From Sporolactobacillus sp. STSJ-5 (GTDB lineage: Bacteria > Bacillota > Bacilli > Bacillales > Sporolactobacillaceae), in contig NZ_JANFOJ010000010.1 of NCBI RefSeq assembly GCF_024385605.1, positions 45,527 to 109,526 on the forward strand: a stretch of DNA of 64,000 nucleotides, written 5' to 3'. The translations under genes and the position numbers were made by a program. The notes below the pieces were generated by a model, which saw nothing but the letters and a program-made list of their open reading frames with translations, searched no databases and had not been told where the DNA came from. This document shows, one piece after another, positions 44,509-52,414 of the stretch. How positions within the stretch are numbered: position 1 is the stretch's first letter; each line of letters opens with the position of its first letter.

Positions 44509-45645
44509 ATGACTATTGATTTCTCGGCGGCTCCGTCGCCAAGTTATGTTGTTGATGAACGCCTGCTTGTGAAGAACTTAGAGCTTTTAAAGCAGCTTCA
44601 GGACCGCACCGGCTGCAAGGTTTTACTCGCCCAGAAGGCATTCTCGATGTATGCCTTTTATCCGCTCATCGGTCGCTATCTTAGCGGTGTAGCCTCCAGC
44701 TCGTTATACGAGGCAAGACTTGGACGCGAGGAAATGGATAAGGAAGTCCATATCTACTCACCGGCTTATGACGAAAAGGATTTTGCCGATATTCTTAAGG
44801 TCAGTGACCATATTGTTTTTAATTCGTTCAGCCAATGGGCACGATTCAAGGACCAAGTAAAAGCATCGCCGCGCCGGATTCAATGCGGGATGCGTGTCAA
44901 TCCGGAGTATTCGGAAGTTGAGACTGGACTATACGATCCCTGTGCTCCATTTTCGCGCATGGGCGTTACGGAAGCAAACTTTGAACCTGACGCTTTGGAT
45001 GGTCTTGACGGGCTGCATTTTCATACTTTGTGCGAGCAAAATTCGGACGCGCTCGAACATACACTTGAAGCAGTGGAGCGCAAATTCGGCAAGTACCTTA
45101 AGAGAATGAAATGGATTAACTTCGGCGGTGGACATCATATTACACGCGCGGACTATGATATGGATCGCCTTGCTCGATGCATTACGTCGATTCAAGAAAA
45201 ATATGATCTTGATGTTTATCTTGAACCGGGAGAAGCTGTTGCCTTGAATACAGGCTACCTTGTCTCCACCGTACTCGATGTTTTCGAAAACGGCATGCCG
45301 ATTGCGATTCTGGATACATCGGCGACCTGCCATATGCCCGATGTGTTGGAAATGCCTTATCGTCCTGAAATTATTGATGCCGGAAAACCGGGGGAGCGAG
45401 CGCATACGTATCGACTCGGCGGGCCAACCTGTCTCGCCGGTGACGTGATCGGCGATTATTCTTTTGACCATCCGCTTCAGGTCGGTGATCGTCTCGTGTT
45501 CTGCGATATGGCGATCTATTCCATGGTTAAAAACAATACGTTTAACGGGATTGCACTGCCTGCCATTGCTTCGTACAACGATACAGAAGGCATTCATGTG
45601 ATTAAGCAATTCAATTACGAAAATTTTAAAACAAGACTTTCATAA
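44509..45645 (+). CDS. nspC: carboxynorspermidine/carboxyspermidine decarboxylase
   Basis: A 378-aa alanine-racemase-fold PLP decarboxylase: VLLAQKAFSMYAFYPL with PLP-Lys43, FGGGHHITRADYD near residue 205, EPGEAVALNTGYLV near 243 and the C-terminal CLAGDVIGDY with the conserved Cys and Asp. It removes the carboxyl group made by the neighbouring dehydrogenase, yielding spermidine or norspermidine. GAGGAG lies 9 bp before the ATG. Confidence 0.87.
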   Translation: MTIDFSAAPSPSYVVDERLLVKNLELLKQLQDRTGCKVLLAQKAFSMYAFYPLIGRYLSGVASSSLYEARLGREEMDKEVHIYSPAYDEKDFADILKVSDHIVFNSFSQWARFKDQVKASPRRIQCGMRVNPEYSEVETGLYDPCAPFSRMGVTEANFEPDALDGLDGLHFHTLCEQNSDALEHTLEAVERKFGKYLKRMKWINFGGGHHITRADYDMDRLARCITSIQEKYDLDVYLEPGEAVALNTGYLVSTVLDVFENGMPIAILDTSATCHMPDVLEMPYRPEIIDAGKPGERAHTYRLGGPTCLAGDVIGDYSFDHPLQVGDRLVFCDMAIYSMVKNNTFNGIALPAIASYNDTEGIHVIKQFNYENFKTRLS

Positions 45646-45657
45646 TAGAGAATTTAA

Positions 45658-45704
45658 GCAGAGGCTCTTGAAAAACCAACGGTTATTCAAGAGCCTCTGC
45701 CTTT
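45658..45704 (+). terminator. strong hairpin terminator after nspC
   Basis: GCAGAGGCTCTTGAA and TTCAAGAGCCTCTGC form a perfect 15-bp stem; the following T run is short (CTTTAT). It closes the polyamine operon. Confidence 0.75.
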
Positions 45705-46068
45705 ATCTATGGTTTCTGTTAGAAAATATTGCAAGGGAGTGCAGAAATCGACAGAATTTTGCTATACTTAGCGTTAAGGGTTAGACTTCCGTAAAGTTGC
45801 ACCTTCAGACAAAGACAACAGAGCCATTACTGCGAGTCGTAAAAAATCGCTCCTAAAGGGGGAACGAAACAACTGAGAAACACATTGTACCATAATTGTT
45901 CTGAACATTGGCACGATTGGAGGGCAGCCGCCCATGGTTCTCGTTTGTCAGAGTGCCATACGTCAAGCTGCTTGCCAAATGCCGATTATATTTGTGGAAT
46001 TGAGAGATCGGTAAACGCATTTTTAATACAATAGACAGACTTTCGTCCTAAGAAAAGAGGTATAATCA
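45705..46068. other. intergenic region with a possible small ORF
   Basis: No established gene. A frame open from 45873 to 46034 would give a Cys/His-rich 53-aa peptide (CSEHWHDW ... CHTSSC ... YICG), starting at CTG with GGGGG 9-10 bp upstream. GGGCAGCCGCCC can fold within it. The evidence for coding is weak. Confidence 0.25.
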
Positions 46069-47220
46069 ATGGATAATGAGAGCGCAATTGAGCTGCTCAA
46101 GAACTTATTAAAAATCAACACGACGAACCCTCCGGGAAATGAGGCTGAGGCTGTTGCCCTGATTCGGCCTTTATTTGAAGCGGCGGGTATTGATACTGAA
46201 GTTGTTGCATACAGCGGAAAGCGTCACCAGTTAATTGCGACATTAGAAGGTGCAGAACCAGGAAAAACGTTGGCCTTTACCGGGCATATGGATGTTGTAC
46301 CGGTAGGAGAAATTCCATGGGATTATTCTCCGTTCGGTGCTGAAGAGGCAGATGGAAAGATTTATGGACGCGGTGCTTCAGATATGAAGAGCGGCCTTGC
46401 GGCAATGATTGCAGCGATGATTCAATTGAAGGAGGAGGGTGCGTCAATAAAAGGAACACTTAAATTCATTGCGACTGTCGGTGAAGAAACCTCCTCGATC
46501 GGAGCGGAGCAGCTGGTTAAAGGCGGTTACGCAGATGATCTTGATGCAGTGCTGATCGGCGAACCGACCGATAATGAGCTCTCAATCGCGGAAAAGGGAG
46601 CATTGTGGGTTCGATTGACTACATTTGGAAAAACTGGACACGGATCAACGCCGAGCTGCGGAATTAACGCTAACGAGCACATGATTGCGATCCTCTCAAA
46701 ATTTCAATCTGAATTTCAATTCGACTATGAAGCAGACGATCTGCTCAGTGAGCCGACCTCCAGCATAGATGTTATGCACGGCGGAAATGGAACGAACGTC
46801 ATTCCGGACAAATGCACCGTGGAAATCGATATGCGGACACTGCCTTCACAAAATCATAAAGAAATCATCGCTGCAATAGAGTCTTTAATTAATACAGTTA
46901 AAAATGATATTCCTGAATTAAATGCGACAATCGACATTCTCAATGATATGCATCCGGTCAAAACACCGAAGGATGATGACTTTGTGCAACGGCTTGTGAA
47001 AGTCATTGAGGAAGTACGTGGGAAAAAAGTTGAGCCGTATGGCTTTTCCGGATATACCGATGGTGCATTTTTCTCTCAAGTTGAAAAGACCTTTCCGATT
47101 ACCGTTGTCGGACCGGGCTATCCCCCGGTCGCGCATCAGCCGAATGAGTATGTTGAGCGTGAACCATATTTTGATTCAATTAAGATCTATAAGAAAATTG
47201 CTCTTGATTTCCTTAACTGA
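46069..47220 (+). CDS. ArgE/DapE-type M20 metallohydrolase
   Basis: A 383-aa M20A enzyme: INTTNPPGNE near residue 17, FTGHMDVVPVG with the first metal ligand His73 at residues 70-80, GRGASDMKSG at 100-109 and ATVGEEtSS near 128 with the catalytic Glu. It removes acyl or succinyl groups from amino-acid derivatives, such as N-acetylornithine or N-succinyl-diaminopimelate, or trims dipeptides. AAGAGG lies before the ATG. A short gap leads to rarD. Confidence 0.83.
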   Translation: MDNESAIELLKNLLKINTTNPPGNEAEAVALIRPLFEAAGIDTEVVAYSGKRHQLIATLEGAEPGKTLAFTGHMDVVPVGEIPWDYSPFGAEEADGKIYGRGASDMKSGLAAMIAAMIQLKEEGASIKGTLKFIATVGEETSSIGAEQLVKGGYADDLDAVLIGEPTDNELSIAEKGALWVRLTTFGKTGHGSTPSCGINANEHMIAILSKFQSEFQFDYEADDLLSEPTSSIDVMHGGNGTNVIPDKCTVEIDMRTLPSQNHKEIIAAIESLINTVKNDIPELNATIDILNDMHPVKTPKDDDFVQRLVKVIEEVRGKKVEPYGFSGYTDGAFFSQVEKTFPITVVGPGYPPVAHQPNEYVEREPYFDSIKIYKKIALDFLN

Positions 47221-47295
47221 CAGGGATTGTCTAAAGATGAATAAAGGGATCCGTTCCAGATCTTTTACCGCTGGCGATTTGACGGTGCGCCGAGG

Positions 47296-48219
47296 ATGAA
47301 TTCACGAGATGACATGCGTTCAGGAGTTATTTATACATTCTTTGCCTTCTCGATTTGGGGTTTCCTCACGCTCTATTGGAAATGGCTGGGGTCTGTTCCA
47401 TCAAGTGAGGTACTTGCTCACCGCATCATTTGGGCATTTGTTTTTATGGTAGTTATGATCCTGATTCGCAAGAAATTTAACGATTTGATCGTTCAAAGCA
47501 AATGGCTGCTGAAGCAGCCGAAGCAGCTGATCATTGTCATCGCAAGCTCGTTATCAATCAGTGCTAATTGGATCATTTATATCTGGGCTGTTGCCAATGA
47601 ACATGTAATTGAAGCAAGTCTCGGTCTCTACATTATCCCACTGGTCAGCATGCTGATGGGCATTCTCTTTTTAAGTGAAAGACCGGGGAATAAAGGGATC
47701 TTTTCTATTTTTCTCGCAGCTGCTGGTGTCCTTGTGATGGCATTCAGCTATGGGCATGTACCTTGGCTGGCATTGTCGCTTGCCGCGACTTCCGGTGTCT
47801 ATAGTCTCAGCAAGAAATTCGTTCTCTTTGAAGCATACGTCGGCATGACCATCGAAACGCTGGTGGTTGTTCCGTTTGCATTGATCTTTCTCATCGTTCG
47901 TGGCATTCAAATACCACAATCCATAAGCGTCTTTTCTCAACCAACAGGACTGTTGCTCATTGGCGCCGGTGTGCTTACTGCGCTTCCACTGATTTGGTTT
48001 GCCGAAGGTGCGAAACGTATTCCATTAACAATGATTGGCTTTTTCCAATACATGACACCATCGGCTGCTTTCCTTATTGGCCTTTTTGTTTTTCACGAAC
48101 CGATGGATCGGATTCAGATCGTATCCTTTATTTTCATATGGCTGTCCATTGCGGTCTATGCATGGAACGAAATGGCTAAAGGATCGAATAGACGTGTGGA
48201 TCGATCTTCCACTATATAG
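47296..48219 (+). CDS. rarD: EamA-family transporter RarD
   Basis: The 307-aa protein has ten hydrophobic helices and the RarD signature YTFFAFSIWGFLTLYWKWL near the N-terminus, followed by SEVLAHRIIWAFVFM and NWIIYIWAVANEHVIEASLG. RarD-type proteins are drug/metabolite permeases without a fixed substrate. The ATG at 47296 has GAGG directly before it; ATG 47314 is an alternative. It probably exports or imports a small metabolite connected with the neighbouring hydrolases. Confidence 0.83.
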   Translation: MNSRDDMRSGVIYTFFAFSIWGFLTLYWKWLGSVPSSEVLAHRIIWAFVFMVVMILIRKKFNDLIVQSKWLLKQPKQLIIVIASSLSISANWIIYIWAVANEHVIEASLGLYIIPLVSMLMGILFLSERPGNKGIFSIFLAAAGVLVMAFSYGHVPWLALSLAATSGVYSLSKKFVLFEAYVGMTIETLVVVPFALIFLIVRGIQIPQSISVFSQPTGLLLIGAGVLTALPLIWFAEGAKRIPLTMIGFFQYMTPSAAFLIGLFVFHEPMDRIQIVSFIFIWLSIAVYAWNEMAKGSNRRVDRSSTI

Positions 48220-48340
48220 CGGCGCAGCTGCTCATTCGTTGACAAGCATGAATGTATATTGGACAATAAATATACCTTTATTTTTTTATTATGATAATTG
48301 TTTCTTCTTATATTTGATGAACAAGTAGGGCGGTGGTTTT

Positions 48341-49000
48341 ATCAACGCGGAATTAGAAAGGTATAAAGATTTGGTCGATTTTCTGGGAGAAGTGCTTGGA
48401 GATGATACTGAAATTATTCTTCATGATGTGACGGATCTCGAGAATTCGATTGTAGCGATTAGTGAAACCAATTTAAGTGGACGCGAAATAGGTTCTCCGG
48501 TTACCAATTTGATTCTTAAAATGCTTAAAGAAGGCAGATCGCAAAACAAATCGTTCATCACAAATTATGAAGGCGTAGCCAAAGACGGCACGATTTTGCG
48601 TTCGTCGACTTTCTTTATTCGTAATGAAAAAGATGAGATCATCGGCATGCTCTGTATTAACGTTGATTATAAAAAAATGGAACGAGTTATAGACTATCTA
48701 AGTAAGTTTATCGGTGTCCGCAAACCGGAAGAAAAGAAGAGCTTGCCGACTGTTGAACATTTAAGCCCGTCCATTGAAGATCTTGCCAAGGCAAGTATTA
48801 AAGAAATTGTCGGCGGCGTGAATATACCGCCGGAGCGAATGTCTCAAGAAGAACGCTTGGAAATCATTGAGAAACTGAATGAAAACGGAATCTTCCTGCT
48901 AAAGGGGATTGTCAGCATTGTTGCTGAGGAACTCTGCACTTCGGAAGCATCGATCTACCGCTATCTGAGCAAGGTTAAAAAAGTGCACGGCAGTGTGTGA
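48341..49000 (+). CDS. YheO/DauR-type PAS plus helix-turn-helix regulator, apparent ATC start
   Basis: This 219-aa protein is a paralogue of the regulator at 9904, with the same GDDTEIILHDV, EIIGMLCINV and TSEASIYRYLSKVKK segments. The track-type start (TTG at 48371) removes the conserved ELERYKDLVDFLG. In frame upstream only GGC GGT GGT TTT ATC follow the stop TAG at 48326, so the start must be ATC 48341 (or lie inside). GGGCGGTGG lies 4 bp before it. It precedes a reverse-strand M20 block and follows rarD; its targets are unknown. Confidence 0.75.
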   Translation: MNAELERYKDLVDFLGEVLGDDTEIILHDVTDLENSIVAISETNLSGREIGSPVTNLILKMLKEGRSQNKSFITNYEGVAKDGTILRSSTFFIRNEKDEIIGMLCINVDYKKMERVIDYLSKFIGVRKPEEKKSLPTVEHLSPSIEDLAKASIKEIVGGVNIPPERMSQEERLEIIEKLNENGIFLLKGIVSIVAEELCTSEASIYRYLSKVKKVHGSV

Positions 49001-49010
49001 AAAAATAGTG

Positions 49011-49099
49011 AAAGAACCGGTCCTGAATAAACTGCCCCATAAATTGGACAACAAGATCCAAATTTTGGGGATCAGATCAGGATACCGGTTCTTTTTGTT
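49011..49099 (+). terminator. large nested hairpin with T tract
   Basis: Outer arms AAAGAACCGGT (49011) and ACCGGTTCTTT (49084) with TTT continuing enclose CCTGA/TCAGG and an inner palindrome CCCCATAAATTGGA / TCCAAATTTTGGGG (49035-49048, 49057-49070). The whole forms a very long hairpin for the regulator gene, unusually large for a plain terminator. Confidence 0.6.
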
Positions 49100-49192
49100 C
49101 TTGGAAGAAAAAAGAAGTGAAGATTTTAATGGATTTTCTGAACAGTAGTCGGAAGATGCTCAAGAACCCGTAAGATGTGCGGATGTCTGGAC

Positions 49193-49400
49193 TTGTAACG
49201 AATCGAGAAAAAGTCGTAACGAAATCATGAAAAGTTGAAACGAATGAAGTTCGGTAACGAGATAATAATAGGTGCGGTTCGCTTTCACTTTTATAGGTTT
49301 GGCTTTAAACTCTGGGGTTTCGCTTTAATTTTTAATGGATTAGCTCTAAGCTTTCCGCCATTAGTTTTCACTTTTCTCGGGTCCGCATTAGCTTGCAATG
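49193..49400. repeat. degenerate tandem repeats of about 20 bp in two orientations
   Basis: Units with GTAACGAA-type cores begin near 49195, 49216, 49237 and 49254. Then units GGTTCGCTTT, GGTTTGGCTTT and GGTTTCGCTTT begin at 49276, 49296 and 49316, exactly 20 bp apart, with weaker copies at about 49337 and 49357. A 20-bp period is not codon-sized, so the 80-codon open frame here is spurious. Confidence 0.5.
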
Positions 49401-49475
49401 TTGCTGCCGTTCATGTCGCTTTCATATACCTCGCAGTTCGTCTTTCTTGCCCACTACTTCATTTCTTTATCGTAT

Positions 49476-49518
49476 AAAAAATGCCTGAAAGACCGGTTTC
49501 CGATCTTTCAGGCATTTT
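49476..49518. terminator. bidirectional terminator before the M20 pair
   Basis: AAAAAATGCCTGAAAGA / TCTTTCAGGCATTTT stem with A and T tracts on both sides, placed between the regulator and the reverse-strand M20 gene. Confidence 0.85.
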
Positions 49519-49537
49519 CTGTTTGAACCAGATGAGA

Positions 49538-50695
49538 TTATAAATCTGTGACCTTCTTTAACATATCAACCGCTAAATTTGCGAAGAATTTGGCACTTGG
49601 GAGAATTGCTGTTTCATCGATAATCAAGTCGGGATGATGCAATCCGGAATTTCCGGAGACACCCATGAAGAAGAAGGCACCGGGAATCTTTTTCATATAT
49701 TCGGCAAAGTCTTCACCGGCAGACGAAGGAATCGGTGTGATGACATTCAAACCTGATGCTTTAGCGGTATCGACCGCCCAATTCGCCAGTTTCTCGTTAT
49801 TGATTGTTGCCGGTCCAAGCTTCGTGTAGTGCAAGGTACCTTTTGCACCAAGTCCTGCGGCAACTCCTTCAACAACTCGCTGCATTTTAGCAGGGATCTG
49901 GTCGCGTACATGTTCTTGGAACGTGCGCACAGTGCCTTCCATCTGAGACGTTTGCGGAATGACGTTCCAAGTGTTTCCGGCTTCCAGACGTGTGACACTG
50001 ATTACGGCATTATCCAAAGGCGAAATATTTCGAGCAACAATAGATTGAAGCGCGGTCATGATGTGCGCTGCAACGAGAATAGAATCAATTCCTTTTTCTG
50101 GTGCTGCAGCATGAGTTCCAGTCCCTTCAACATCGATGGTGAATTTATCAACAGCGGCCATCAGGGCACCTGGCTTGATACCGATGGTTCCCGTTGGAAT
50201 ATGCGGCATATCGTGCATACCGAAGATGGCTTGTACATCGTCAAGGACACCGGTTTCCAATACTTTTACTGCACCACCGCCATTTTCTTCAGCAGGTTGG
50301 AAAATGATTTTAACAGTTCCCTCAAGCTCATCTTTACGTTCATTGAGCAGCAAGGTTGCACCGAGAATCGAGACTGTGTGAAAATCGTGACCGCAGGCGT
50401 GCATTTTGCCCGGAACCTTGGAAGCGAAAGGAAGTCCGGTTGTCTCTTGGATGGGTAAGGCGTCAATATCTGTACGCAGACAAATGACCGGACCAGGTTT
50501 TTCTCCGTGAATAACTGCGAGCACTCCTGTTTCCAGCGGTAAATCCAGCATTTCCACACCAGCTTCGGACAACCAGTCTTTCAGTGCTTTCGTTGTTTCA
50601 TATTCTTCAAAGGACAACTCGGGATTTGCATGCAGCTGATGGCGGCATGCAATCAGCTTCTGTTCTAATTCTTTTTCTTCGAGAGTTTTAGTCAA
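49538..50695 (-). CDS. M20 family amidohydrolase (HipO-like)
   Basis: A 385-aa M20D enzyme with CRHQLHANPELSFEE near residue 18, LRTDIDALPI near 73, metal-site HACGHDFHTVS at 99-109, FQPAEENGGG near 135 and a SSAGEDFAEYM segment near 330. The start is TTG with AAGGGGA 7 bp upstream. It is one of a group of M20 genes around the peptide importer and may cleave N-acyl amino acids or small peptides. It is on the reverse strand with the next gene upstream. Confidence 0.87.
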   Translation of the reverse strand: MTKTLEEKELEQKLIACRHQLHANPELSFEEYETTKALKDWLSEAGVEMLDLPLETGVLAVIHGEKPGPVICLRTDIDALPIQETTGLPFASKVPGKMHACGHDFHTVSILGATLLLNERKDELEGTVKIIFQPAEENGGGAVKVLETGVLDDVQAIFGMHDMPHIPTGTIGIKPGALMAAVDKFTIDVEGTGTHAAAPEKGIDSILVAAHIMTALQSIVARNISPLDNAVISVTRLEAGNTWNVIPQTSQMEGTVRTFQEHVRDQIPAKMQRVVEGVAAGLGAKGTLHYTKLGPATINNEKLANWAVDTAKASGLNVITPIPSSAGEDFAEYMKKIPGAFFFMGVSGNSGLHHPDLIIDETAILPSAKFFANLAVDMLKKVTDL

Positions 50696-50773
50696 TGGTA
50701 AGTCCCCTTTATACGGTTTCGTTTATTAGTCCGTTAAAGCCGCAGGATGCGGTTCTAAGCAAAAAATAAGTAG

Positions 50774-52012
50774 TTAGGGTAATACAGAGGGTGAAGCTTC
50801 CGCGATGCCTGAGAATGCGAGTGCGGTCAATAGAACCGTTTGTGCACCGATATAGGCATTTTTTGGATTATAAAATTCTTCCAAAGTATGCATACCGCCG
50901 CATTCACCGCCTCCGCCAAGAGTGAGCGCGGGAATGTCTAAATGGATGGCAACATTGGAATCGGTGCTCATCGGCAGCAGTTTCGGTTCAAGGTCAAAAT
51001 CTTGAATGACAGCCATTGCGGTTTGAACCGCCGGAGCGTCTTTCATTTGAGCTCCGGCCGGGCGGTCTCCGACAAGCCGGATTACTGCTTTAATCAATTC
51101 TCCTTTTTTCCAACGCGCATTCTCTTCTTCAACCGCTTGATGGATACAGGCAAGCGCCTTATTCTCCAGCTCCAGCAGCGCTTCCTGCGAAATCGAACGC
51201 ATGTCCAATCCCATTTCCGCATTCTGTGCAATCGAATTGATCGATGTGCCGCCGCTGACTGTACCCACAGTGAATGTAGTTACCGGATTGTCAGGAACCT
51301 GAATCTCACTTATTTTTGCAATAGCTCGTCCGAGTGCGTGAATGGCACTTGGAATGCCGAAGTTTCCGAAGCTGTGTCCGCCCGGTCCTGTAAATGTAAT
51401 CGAATAACGATGGCTGCCGACTGCAGTCGCCGTGATTCGATCGGGACTGCCGGGCTCAACGGAGATGAAACCGCCAATGTCTCTACGTGTTTTAAAGAGT
51501 GCTTTGACGCCGCGCAAGTCTCCCAGACCTTCTTCTCCAACGGTGGCAACAAAAAGGAGTGTACGCTGCGGCTTAATTCCGGATGCACTCAATGCACGAA
51601 TAAGAGTCAAGAGTACGGCAAGACCACGGCCGTCATCAGAGATGCCTGGAGCGTACACAATGCCATCTTTGATGATGGGTTTAATTTGTGTTCCTTCGGA
51701 AAAAACCGTATCAAGATGAGCGGAAACAACGATTTTCTTTGCATCCGAATTACCTTGAATCAATCCCATGACATTTCCTTCATCGTCCGTATGTACATCT
51801 GTCAAGCCGAGTGTTTGAAAACGATGAACCATCCAGGCTGCCTTTTTAGATTCTTTGAACGGCGGCGCAGGAATCGATGTCAACTCGATTTGTTCTGTGG
51901 TGGTCCTGTCATTGTCCGCAGCGAGATACGTCAATGCATCATTAACGGAGGGAAGTGCCCGCAAGTCGCAAACGATTTTGCTGAAGTTCGGTGATTGATT
52001 CTGACCATCCAT
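50774..52012 (-). CDS. M20 family peptidase (PepT-like)
   Basis: The 412-aa protein has the PepT/CPG2-like layout: LTSIPAPPFKESKKA near residue 45, VVSAHLDTVF at 96-105 with the metal ligand His99, GISDDGRGLAVLL near 123 and ATVGEEGLGDLRG near 155. AGPGGHSFGNFG-like residues near 210 form the lid. Tripeptide or dipeptide trimming is likely. GGGGTGAG lies 6 bp before the ATG. It is transcribed with the next M20 gene, away from the importer operon. Confidence 0.85.
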   Translation of the reverse strand: MDGQNQSPNFSKIVCDLRALPSVNDALTYLAADNDRTTTEQIELTSIPAPPFKESKKAAWMVHRFQTLGLTDVHTDDEGNVMGLIQGNSDAKKIVVSAHLDTVFSEGTQIKPIIKDGIVYAPGISDDGRGLAVLLTLIRALSASGIKPQRTLLFVATVGEEGLGDLRGVKALFKTRRDIGGFISVEPGSPDRITATAVGSHRYSITFTGPGGHSFGNFGIPSAIHALGRAIAKISEIQVPDNPVTTFTVGTVSGGTSINSIAQNAEMGLDMRSISQEALLELENKALACIHQAVEEENARWKKGELIKAVIRLVGDRPAGAQMKDAPAVQTAMAVIQDFDLEPKLLPMSTDSNVAIHLDIPALTLGGGGECGGMHTLEEFYNPKNAYIGAQTVLLTALAFSGIAEASPSVLP

Positions 52013-52290
52013 AACTACTCACCCCTGAAAGAATAATAGAAAAATTAATGAGTCAGAAGATGCCTGACTTTCTTTATTAGAATACACTATTTAAATAATT
52101 TATAGTATTTCTTATTGTCAAATCATAAATAATTTATTATTATTGTAATAAATTCTATCATATCTCTCCGAATTAAAGCTCGTTATTCAAAAAAAAGTGA
52201 AAAATAATTCATTGTAGTCATAATAATGACTGATGTGTTAGGATTCTTAACGCATATTTGTAAAAACATTTTATCATTTTAATAATTTTT

Positions 52291-52319
52291 TTGACTAATT
52301 GCTTTGCGTCATTTATAAT
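52291..52319 (+). promoter_or_regulatory. sigma-A promoter of the M20-dpp operon
   Basis: TTGACT at 52291-52296, 17 bp, TATAAT at 52314-52319. It drives the operon from 52415 on. Confidence 0.72.
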
Positions 52320-52335
52320 TGCTTTATAGTTTTTG

Positions 52336-52350
52336 TGAATTCTGAAAATA
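52336..52350 (+). promoter_or_regulatory. weak CodY-box-like site
   Basis: TGAATTCTGAAAATA agrees at about 10 of 15 positions with the CodY consensus AATTTTCWGAAAATT, just downstream of the likely start of transcription. CodY commonly represses peptide transporters, but the match is poor. Confidence 0.25.
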
Positions 52351-52414
52351 ATTTATAGTTTCATTGTTTTAACTTGTTACTATTCGTAATTAATTCATAG
52401 CAGGGGGTCAGAAA

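Larger units (their letters stand above)
52093..52359. repeat. direct repeats in a divergent promoter region
   Basis: AAATAATTTATAGT is found at 52093-52106 and identically at 52346-52359; a similar AAATAATTTAT lies near 52130. The copies sit 81 bp and 56 bp from the two divergent gene starts. They may be binding sites of a shared regulator. The region 52013-52414 is otherwise very AT-rich. Confidence 0.4.

Noticed and set aside
45658..45704. Riboswitch or T-box before the ArgE/DapE gene
   Set aside because: The perfect 15-bp stem follows nspC as a terminator; no T-box or riboswitch core was seen downstream.
49035..49070. Intact insertion sequence
   Set aside because: Only a 36-bp palindrome is present; no transposase frame or target duplication was seen.
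49235..49477. 80-codon open frame on the + strand
   Set aside because: It covers non-coding tandem repeats with a 20-bp period, has no ribosome site and no recognisable protein content.
50942..51994. 350-codon open frame opposite the PepT-like gene
   Set aside because: Long by chance: the reverse-strand M20 gene has all the family motifs, while this frame has unusual composition and no motifs.
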